64,000 nucleotides of DNA from Flavobacteriales bacterium. Lineage in GTDB: Bacteria > Bacteroidota > Bacteroidia > Flavobacteriales_F > PHOS-HE28. Where the stretch lies: the NCBI GenBank assembly GCA_016788295.1, contig JAEUSY010000026.1:1-64000 (forward strand). The letters are read 5' to 3'. Under the pieces are notes generated by a model. The model was not told the DNA's origin. It did not search any database and was given only the letters and a program-made list of their open reading frames with translations. The position numbers were made by a program, and so were the translations under genes. Below are positions 55,058 to 61,521 of the stretch, piece by piece. How positions within the stretch are numbered: the first letter of the stretch is position 1; each line of letters opens with the position of its first letter.

Positions 55058-55969
55058 TCAACCTTGGGTCAACGGATCGGGCTCCACCACCTCGCGTGCA
55101 TCGCGCTTCCGCTGCAACCAGCCGTTCACGAAGAGGGAGAGCAGGATGAGGGCGATGCCCACGTAAGAGCCGGTGGACAACTTTTCCTCGGCGCCCCAGA
55201 TGAGAAGGGCGATGAGGATGGTATACACCGGCTCCAAGTTCACGGTGAGCATGACCGTGAAGGGTGAAAGTTGGCGCATGACCGCAATGCCCGCCACGAA
55301 GGCGAAGGAAGTGCATACGAAGCCGAGCAGCAGCTGGTAGATGATGTCGCTGGTGGGTAGTTCCCAGAGCGGCGGGGGAATATCACCCTGCACGGCGAGC
55401 CACCCGCCGATCACCAGCACCACCGCGCTCATCTCGTAGAAACCAATGCGGATCGCATTGTCGCGTTGCACCAGCTTCGCGTTGATCACGTTGAACCAGG
55501 CGCTGAGCAGCGCGCTCAGGGTGGCCACGGCAATACCCAGGCGATACTTGGTCTCCAGCCCGAAAATGAGGAACAACGCGGCCACCACCACCGTGCCGAG
55601 CACCACTTCGTAGGCCCTGATCTTCCGCTTGAACCAGAAAGGTTCCAGTAGCGCGGTGAACACTGTGCTGGTGCTGAGGCAGGCCGCCGCCAGACTGGCC
55701 GTGCTGATCTTGATGGCGCCGTAGAATGTGATCCAGTGCCCGGTGATGATGACGCCTGTGAGCAGGTAGTGCTTCAGATCGGGCGTGCGGGGCGAAATGG
55801 TGTGGCGCATCCACCATGCGGCCAGGGCCAGGCCCAACATGCCGATCACGGTGCGCGTGTACACCAGGTGCAATGTGCTCTGCTGGATGAGCTTGCCGAA
55901 GATGCCCGTGAACCCCCAGATGAACACCACGAGGTGCAGGAGCAACAGGGCGTTCCGGCGGGCTTGCAT
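55058..55969 (-). CDS. DMT-superfamily (EamA) exporter
   Basis: 303 aa with ten membrane helices forming two EamA halves: LLLLHLVVFIWGFTGIFGKL to FLIFGLETKYRLGIAV in the first, then WFNVINAKLVQRD, VLVIGGWLAVQGDIPP to SPFTVMLTVNLEPVYTILIA in the second. The paired repeats and the KISTASLAAACLSTSTVF segment are typical. Substrate unknown: members export amino acids or purines. The following DUF4230 gene is probably co-transcribed. Confidence 0.93.
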   Translation of the reverse strand: MQARRNALLLLHLVVFIWGFTGIFGKLIQQSTLHLVYTRTVIGMLGLALAAWWMRHTISPRTPDLKHYLLTGVIITGHWITFYGAIKISTASLAAACLSTSTVFTALLEPFWFKRKIRAYEVVLGTVVVAALFLIFGLETKYRLGIAVATLSALLSAWFNVINAKLVQRDNAIRIGFYEMSAVVLVIGGWLAVQGDIPPPLWELPTSDIIYQLLLGFVCTSFAFVAGIAVMRQLSPFTVMLTVNLEPVYTILIALLIWGAEEKLSTGSYVGIALILLSLFVNGWLQRKRDAREVVEPDPLTQG

Positions 55970-56001
55970 GGCGTTGGGCGCGCCAAGTTAGGCCGCAGTG
56001 C

Positions 56002-56877
56002 TCAGCGGATGGCGTCGAGCTTCTCGCGCAGCGAGCGCACCAGGGTCTCCTGGCGGGTAATGGCCTCCTGTTTCAGCAGCTCGTCGTCGTTGTGCTTCTT
56101 CACCTGAAGCTCCAGCTCCTCGCCCTTCTTCACCATGTTGCGCTCGGTCTCCAGTGCCTTGCGCTCGGCATCCTGGGCCTTGGTCTGCTGTTTCAGCAGT
56201 TCGTTCAGTTCCTTGGTGCCGGCATCGCTGGGCGTTTGCGCCACTTCAAGGCGCTTGGCCTCTATGCGCGGGGCCAGTTCATCCATGCTGGCGCGTGCTT
56301 TCTGCTGGTCGGTAACGGCCTCGGCAGCGCGTTGGCGGCTTTTCTCGATGCTGCTTTTCGCGCGCTCTCGCTCGCGTTGCAGGTTGCTAAGCTCGGTGCG
56401 CAACTGGGTCAGTCCTTTCTCGGCCGTGGTGATCTCTTGTTGTGCGAGTTGGCGACGCAGCGCCGTGGAGTGCTGTTGCACAAAGGCTCGAGCGGCTTCG
56501 TAGGCCCGTTCGTTGGTGGTGGGGCCTACATAGCCAGCTGTGGTCAGTATGGCCACATGAGCGGTAAGGAGCGGACTGTTCTTGCGCTGTTCGGCCTTCA
56601 CCAGTATGCGCACGGTGTCCGGGCTTACCTGGGGGAGCAGGGCGCCCGCAGCGATCACCTCCTTCTTCACGCTCACGCTCGCGCTCATCTTCTTCAGCTC
56701 ATCACGCCAGTAGCTCTCCACGTATTTCACATCGGTGCCCTCGAACACGAAGCTGAACGTGGGGTGTACGCCGTTGCTAAAGGCAAAGGAGGAAGGCGTT
56801 ACGCTGGTCTGCGCGAACGTGGGTGCGATGCACAGGAAAAGGGACGTGGCCAGGAGCGTGTTCCGTAGAGTGGTCAT
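56002..56877 (-). CDS. Exported coiled-coil protein
   Basis: 291 aa from the ATG at 56877 with signal peptide MTTLRNTLLATSLFLCIAPT. The N-terminal ~130 residues form a mixed domain (FSFVFEGTDVKYVESYWRDE, TVRILVKAEQRKNSPLLTAH). The rest is a long coiled coil with heptads (LAQQEITTAEKGLTQLRTEL, LQRERERAKSSIEKSRQRAA, LLKQQTKAQDAERKALETER). No family that I recognise. It could be a periplasmic spacer or an adaptor. It has 31 nt to the DUF502 gene in the same direction. Confidence 0.7.
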   Translation of the reverse strand: MTTLRNTLLATSLFLCIAPTFAQTSVTPSSFAFSNGVHPTFSFVFEGTDVKYVESYWRDELKKMSASVSVKKEVIAAGALLPQVSPDTVRILVKAEQRKNSPLLTAHVAILTTAGYVGPTTNERAYEAARAFVQQHSTALRRQLAQQEITTAEKGLTQLRTELSNLQRERERAKSSIEKSRQRAAEAVTDQQKARASMDELAPRIEAKRLEVAQTPSDAGTKELNELLKQQTKAQDAERKALETERNMVKKGEELELQVKKHNDDELLKQEAITRQETLVRSLREKLDAIR

Positions 56878-56908
56878 GGGCGTTCGGTGCTTGCAATGGC
56901 CGTGCCGT

Positions 56909-57496
56909 TCATTCCTCATCGTCGTCATCCACCTGCGACACGCCGCCGCTCACGGCGAATTTCATTACGTCGGTGGCGCGGGCATCGAGCGGGGTCACGT
57001 TGTCCTTGGGCACGATCACCAGGTTGCCGCTCCAGGCAAAGGCATGCGGCAGGTACACGGCCACCATGTCGCTGCCCAGACCGATGTGGCTGAGATCCTC
57101 CTGCGTGATAAAGCCCACCCGACGCACGTCCATGCCGCTGCCCAGTTTCACCAGAACGGGCCGGTCGAACTTCTTCTTGTTGCCCACGAAGGCTGCCACC
57201 ATGTCCTTCAGTGCGCCATACAGTGTCTTCAGGAAGGGGATCCGTTGCAGCAGGTCCTCGCCGATCTCAGCCAGCGGTTGAAAGAGGATGGTGCTGCCCA
57301 GCCAGCCCGCCACGGTGACGATGGCCAGCAAGGTCAACAGCCCCAGCCCGGGGAATTCGAGCTTGATGATGCCGTCCAGGAAGGCCAGTACCTGGAACAG
57401 GGCCCAGATGGTGATGGTGATGGGCACCAGCAGCAACAGACCCCGGAGGAAATACCCGAGCACTGTGGTGTGGATACGGCGCGTGGTCTCGCTCAT
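56909..57496 (-). CDS. DUF502 membrane protein
   Basis: 195 aa with two membrane helices (YFLRGLLLLVPITITIWALF and LLTLLAIVTVAGWLGSTILF) and the DUF502 core: IPFLKTLYGALKDMVAAFVG, RPVLVKLGSGMDVRRVGFIT, VAVYLPHAFAWSGNLVIVPK. It ends in an acidic run (DDDDEE). Function unknown, broadly conserved. Start at 57496, 15 nt after a TAGCTTTG box. Confidence 0.93.
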   Translation of the reverse strand: MSETTRRIHTTVLGYFLRGLLLLVPITITIWALFQVLAFLDGIIKLEFPGLGLLTLLAIVTVAGWLGSTILFQPLAEIGEDLLQRIPFLKTLYGALKDMVAAFVGNKKKFDRPVLVKLGSGMDVRRVGFITQEDLSHIGLGSDMVAVYLPHAFAWSGNLVIVPKDNVTPLDARATDVMKFAVSGGVSQVDDDDEE

Positions 57497-57511
57497 GGGT
57501 GTAAAGTGCGG

Positions 57512-57519
57512 CAAAGCTA
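57512..57519 (-). promoter_or_regulatory. -7 promoter box TAGCTTTG (DUF502)
   Basis: Minus-strand TAnnTTTG match 15 nt before the DUF502 ATG. Confidence 0.45.
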
Positions 57520-57542
57520 GGTCGCCCAAGGGCCGGGCCGCT

Positions 57543-57890
57543 TCAGCCCAGTTGCTCGCGTACCTTCTTCGGCAGCGTGGCCAACACCAGCGCATGGCTG
57601 TGCTCGGCAAGTTCCAGCAGCAAACGGTCCGGTACGCTGCCATCGGTGAGCACCGTGTTCCAATGGCGCTTGTTCATGTGGTAGCCGGGCGTGATGCCCG
57701 CATGGCGTTCCCGAAGTTCCACCGCCCGTTCTGGATCGCACTTGAGGTTCACGCTTTCGAAAAGATCCACGTCCATCAGGGCGAAGATCTTTCCCCCCAC
57801 GCGGAAGGCCAGCACATCCGGACCGAACGGCAGGTCCTCGCTGAAGCCGGCGAGACGGGCACAATGCTCACGGAATTCCGCTAGGTTCAT
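57543..57890 (-). CDS. MmcQ/YjbR family protein
   Basis: 115 aa. The MmcQ/YjbR fold is recognisable from LPFGPDVLAFRVGGKIFALM, VNLKCDPERAVELRERHAGI and GYHMNKRHWNTVLTDGSVPD. Members resemble a DNA-binding double-wing fold, but the role is unsettled. The ATG overlaps the cyclase stop by 4 nt (ATGA); together with hemW they form one tight unit. Confidence 0.92.
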   Translation of the reverse strand: MNLAEFREHCARLAGFSEDLPFGPDVLAFRVGGKIFALMDVDLFESVNLKCDPERAVELRERHAGITPGYHMNKRHWNTVLTDGSVPDRLLLELAEHSHALVLATLPKKVREQLG

Positions 57891-58651
57891 GGGAGCAGCG
57901 CGTACAGCACGGGCCTGCTCGGTGCGGCATCGTTCATCAGGTGGGGCAGTTGCAGTTCCAGGAGGAAATCGCCGTCGCGCACATCGGGCGGCACCAGCAG
58001 TAGTTCGGTGATGGTGCGTTCCAGGTCCACGGTGTTGGGGAAGTCCCAGAACGCGTGGTGCGCGGCCAGTACGCCGCCATCTTCTTCGCGGTCCACGCTG
58101 GGCAGGTCCAGCAGCAGGTGTTTCACGCCGATGCTGCGGAGCCAGGCGCATGCAGTGCTTTGCAGGTAGCAGGGGTTGGTGCCGCTCCAGTCGCGGTGGT
58201 CGCGGTCCTGCTCGTTGGGCAGGGTGCGCACGATCAGTGCTTCGGGCGGACGTTCATTCACCACGTTGCGCAGCTGCTCAAGGGTGATCACGTGGTCCAC
58301 CTTGGCATCGGGTGCGCGGCGCGTCTCGGGCAACAGGCTCACCAGTTGGGCGGTGAAGAAGTAGCGTTTCAGCAGGTTGCCCACCGGATGGATCTCAGGG
58401 CTGATGTGCCCCACGCTCTCGGTGTGCGTGCCGTGTCCGTGCGGGTTGAACTGGATGTTCCGGAAGTTCACCGGTGCGCCCTCTTTCACGGCATAGATGG
58501 TGTCGCCATTGCGCACGGGCTCCATGCGCACCGGGTCCACCCACCAGGCACGCAGTTGGCCCTCGCCATTGTGCAACGGCAGCGACAGGTCGATGGGTTT
58601 CGACAGGTCCACGCGGAAGGTGCGTCCCTTATGGCTGATCTCGGCGATCAT
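57887..58651 (-). CDS. Cyclase-family metal hydrolase (kynurenine formamidase-like)
   Basis: 254 aa. The metal-site motif HGHGTHTESVGH matches the cyclase-family HxGTHxDxPxH with E and V replacing D and P, so the motif is divergent. Also SLPLHNGEGQLRAWWVDPVR and a C-terminal HAFWDFPNTVDLERTITELL segment. Related enzymes hydrolyse N-formylkynurenine or isatin-like amides; the substrate here is not known. The start at 58651 (MIAEISHKGRTFRVDLSK) overlaps the end of hemW by 23 nt. Confidence 0.85.
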   Translation of the reverse strand: MIAEISHKGRTFRVDLSKPIDLSLPLHNGEGQLRAWWVDPVRMEPVRNGDTIYAVKEGAPVNFRNIQFNPHGHGTHTESVGHISPEIHPVGNLLKRYFFTAQLVSLLPETRRAPDAKVDHVITLEQLRNVVNERPPEALIVRTLPNEQDRDHRDWSGTNPCYLQSTACAWLRSIGVKHLLLDLPSVDREEDGGVLAAHHAFWDFPNTVDLERTITELLLVPPDVRDGDFLLELQLPHLMNDAAPSRPVLYALLP

Positions 58652-59762
58652 CGGTGACGAACAGGTCGGCTGCAATGTGGTCGGCGAAATGGCGTCCCGC
58701 TTTGCTCAAAACTAAGCGCCCGTCCGTCACCAACAGGTGCCCGCGTTGCATGTGCTGCTCGGCGGCCTTGCGGTTCTGTGTGAGGGCGTCCAATTCAAGC
58801 TGATCGATCCGTACGCCCGCGATGGTACGTAGGCCGGTGAGCAAAAGTTCGTTGGTGCGCTGCGCAGGGGTTAGTTTCTCGTGCTCCCAATAGGGCTGGT
58901 CGGCACTGATCGAAGCGATGTAGCGCGCATTGTGGGCCAGGTTCCAACGGCGTTCGCTGCCGTTGAAGGAATGCGCCGAAGGGCCGATGCCGAGGTAGGG
59001 CACTCCCTGCCAATAGCTGGTGTTGTGGCGTGAGAAGTGGCCGGGCAGCCCGAAGTTGCTGATCTCGTAATGGACAAGCCCCGCCGCTTCCATGCGCTCC
59101 ATCAAACGGTCGAACTGGGCGCTCTGGGCATCGTCGCCGGGCATGTTCACCATGCGTTTGACCACTTGATGGGCAAGGGCGGTGCGTGGTTCCACGGTAA
59201 GGCAATAGGCGCTCAGGTGCGGCATGCCGTTGTCGAGTGCAATGGTCAGCTGTTCGTCCCACTCGGCCAACGACATCTCCGGCAGACCATAGATCAGGTC
59301 GATGGTCCAGCTGGTGAACCCGGCCTTGGCGATCAGGTCGATGCTCCGAAGGGCCTGTTCCGCGTTGTGGGCACGACCCATCCACTGTAGTCGTTCCTCG
59401 CGGAAGCTTTGCGTGCCGAGGCTCAACCGCGTGATGCCGAGTTCCTTCCAAGCAGCAAGTCGTTCCGGCGAAATGTCATCCGGATTGCTCTCAAGCGTCA
59501 CCTCCGCGTTCGCGGCCACGTGGAACAAGGACCGGCACTGCTCCAGAAAGGCGCTGATCTCTGCAGGTGCCAGCAGGCTGGGTGTGCCGCCGCCGAAGTA
59601 GATGGTATCCACGCTGCCCTGCACTTCCGTGGCACGCTGACTCAGTTCGCGGTGCATGGCGCCGAGCATGGCCTCGCGTTGTTTCTGCGAGGTGCTGAAG
59701 TGGAAGTCGCAATAGGTGCAGGCTTTCCGGCAGAAGGGGATATGGAGGTAGATGCCGGGCAT
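58629..59762 (-). CDS. hemW: Heme chaperone HemW (radical SAM)
   Basis: 377 aa from the ATG at 59762 (MPGIYLHIPFCRKACTYCDF). The radical-SAM cluster CRKACTYC (CxxxCxxC) carries the extra Phe of the family; then VDTIYFGGGTPSLLAPAEIS, SLGTQSFREERLQWMGRAHN, the VHYEISNFG and YLGIGPSAHSFNGSERRWNL blocks. HemW members lack one coproporphyrinogen-oxidase cysteine and act in heme insertion. It precedes the cyclase and YjbR genes in the transcript; the inverted repeat at 59766-59931 lies directly upstream. Confidence 0.95.
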   Translation of the reverse strand: MPGIYLHIPFCRKACTYCDFHFSTSQKQREAMLGAMHRELSQRATEVQGSVDTIYFGGGTPSLLAPAEISAFLEQCRSLFHVAANAEVTLESNPDDISPERLAAWKELGITRLSLGTQSFREERLQWMGRAHNAEQALRSIDLIAKAGFTSWTIDLIYGLPEMSLAEWDEQLTIALDNGMPHLSAYCLTVEPRTALAHQVVKRMVNMPGDDAQSAQFDRLMERMEAAGLVHYEISNFGLPGHFSRHNTSYWQGVPYLGIGPSAHSFNGSERRWNLAHNARYIASISADQPYWEHEKLTPAQRTNELLLTGLRTIAGVRIDQLELDALTQNRKAAEQHMQRGHLLVTDGRLVLSKAGRHFADHIAADLFVTDDRRDQP

Positions 59763-59765
59763 GGA

Positions 59766-59931
59766 CAAGTCTCAAGTATCAAGACACAAGGTTTAAGACA
59801 CAAGGATGAAGGAGGGGGTATTGGCTTGAACGGTTTGGTGTGACAAGCCGGGTGGCGGCAGCAGGCGGAACTTCTTCAATCCCAACTTGGGTCTTGCATC
59901 TTGCCACTTTGGTCTTGAGACTTGAGTCTTG
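59766..59931. repeat. Palindromic intergenic element between hemW and a kinase gene
   Basis: caagtctcaagtatcaagac (59766-59785) is matched in 18 of 20 positions by the reverse complement of 59912-59931. Further caagacac and cttgggtcttgcat words extend the arms. The 187-bp gap between hemW and the kinase gene contains no coding signal. Confidence 0.8.
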
Positions 59932-59949
59932 AATTTTGAGTCTTTTGCT

Positions 59950-61485
59950 TCACTCGCTCACCAACGCTTGGCCCAACACGCCCCGCTTCAGCGTGATGCG
60001 GAAGGTGGTGCCCTTGCCCGGTGCGCTGCGCAGTACGAAGATCTGCCCGCCGTGGTATTGTTCGATGATGCGCTTGCTCAGTGAAAGGCCCAGTCCCCAG
60101 CCGCGTTTCTTGGTGGTGAAGCCGGGGCGGAACACGGTGGACTGCTGTGCTGCGGGAATGCCTTTGCCGGTGTCGGTCACGTCCACATGCACTTCGCTGT
60201 CCTCGTTGTGCAGCTCAACAGTGATCGATCCGCTGCCCTCCATGGCATCAATGGCGTTGCGGATCAGGTTCTCGATCACCCAGCTGAACAGGGCGCGGTT
60301 CAGGGGCACCTGCAGTTCGGTGTCAGCCGGCGCCAGCACCTCGATCTTCACACGTCCCGGTAACCGCGGCCGCAGGTAAAGCACGGTGGCGCGCAGGGTG
60401 TGGTAGAGCTTTTCGGGCTCCAGTGCCGGTGCCGATCCGATCTTGCTGAAGCGTTCGGTGATCACTTCCAGCCGGTCCAGGTCCTTGCGCATCTCGGTGA
60501 GCGCCTCGGGGTCGGTGCCTTGTGCCTTCAGCAGTTCCATCCAGGCCATGAGGGAGCTGAGCGGCGTGCCCAGTTGGTGAGCGGTCTCCTTGGCCATACC
60601 CACCCACACCTGGTTCTGCTCGGCATTGCGGAAGATGCTGAAGAGCGCGTAGGCCACCAGCAGGAAGAGCCCGAGGATGATGAGCTGCACATAGGGGAAG
60701 TAACGCAGCTGCGTGATCACCAGCGATTCCTCGTAGAAGATGTAGTGCCTGCCCTTGCCTGGTAGCTGGATGGCGATGGGTGCATTGGCCTGGGCCATCA
60801 CTGTGATGCGTTGTAGCATTGCGCTGCTGTCCGCTGCCACCTCCGGCTCAATGTTGCTGTGCTCGATCACCACCCGCTGTGTGCTGTCGGTGTAGATAAC
60901 GGGCACGGCGGCGGTGCTCATCACGGTCTCCGAAATGAACGACCGGATGATCCCGTCCATCACCTCCTGTAGTTCGGTAAAGACACGCGAGTCCTTGTAG
61001 TAGAGGTATTGTTTCTGGTCGCCGAACACGGCGATCTCTATCGGTGCGCGCAAGGCGGCCATGGTGTCGCGCTCGGCCTTCAGTTTGGCGGGATCGGCGG
61101 CAATGCGTTCGTCCAGGTTGCGGTGGAACTTCACGTCGCCCTTGGCATCGGCAATGATCACGGGTACCGTGGTGTTGTCGCTCACCACTTTCAGGTAGAA
61201 GGAGAGGTCAGAGCTGCCATCGCTCACCAGCCGCAGCATGGCCTCGGCCCACAGTTCCACTTTCTTGCGCTCCTCCTCGCGCAACCGCTCGAAGAGCATC
61301 TCGGTGTAGTTGACCAGTTCGGCGCGGTTCTGCACGGCCTCGGCCCACAATTGCACCTTGCGGCGTTCTTCTGCGCGAATGCGCTCCACCATGCGGTTGC
61401 TGTACCACAGGGAGGCCCCCACGATGAGCATGGCCACCGCGGCCAGCACCAGTTTCCAGCGTTGTTTGCGTGAGTAGAGGTCCAA
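59950..61485 (-). CDS. Membrane histidine kinase with duplicated juxtamembrane helix
   Basis: 511 aa; the best start is a TTG at 61485 (MDLYSRKQRWKLVLAAVAML), because the next ATG would cut the first membrane helix. TM1 about 12-28, a periplasmic domain holding a tandem copy of a 19-residue helix (VERIRAEERRKVQLWAEAV at 33-51, FERLREEERKKVELWAEAM at 65-83), TM2 about 265-287, then the phospho-acceptor KETAHQLGTPLSSLMAWMEL near residue 303 and a HATPase domain (ENLIRNAIDAMEGSGSITVE, DTGKGIP, GWGLGLSLSKRIIEQYHGG). No response regulator is adjacent. Its position next to hemW recurs in relatives of this lineage as far as I recall. Confidence 0.9.
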   Translation of the reverse strand: MDLYSRKQRWKLVLAAVAMLIVGASLWYSNRMVERIRAEERRKVQLWAEAVQNRAELVNYTEMLFERLREEERKKVELWAEAMLRLVSDGSSDLSFYLKVVSDNTTVPVIIADAKGDVKFHRNLDERIAADPAKLKAERDTMAALRAPIEIAVFGDQKQYLYYKDSRVFTELQEVMDGIIRSFISETVMSTAAVPVIYTDSTQRVVIEHSNIEPEVAADSSAMLQRITVMAQANAPIAIQLPGKGRHYIFYEESLVITQLRYFPYVQLIILGLFLLVAYALFSIFRNAEQNQVWVGMAKETAHQLGTPLSSLMAWMELLKAQGTDPEALTEMRKDLDRLEVITERFSKIGSAPALEPEKLYHTLRATVLYLRPRLPGRVKIEVLAPADTELQVPLNRALFSWVIENLIRNAIDAMEGSGSITVELHNEDSEVHVDVTDTGKGIPAAQQSTVFRPGFTTKKRGWGLGLSLSKRIIEQYHGGQIFVLRSAPGKGTTFRITLKRGVLGQALVSE

Positions 61486-61521
61486 AGCGGTGTGAAGTTC
61501 GCCAATGCGCGGATAAGGCGC

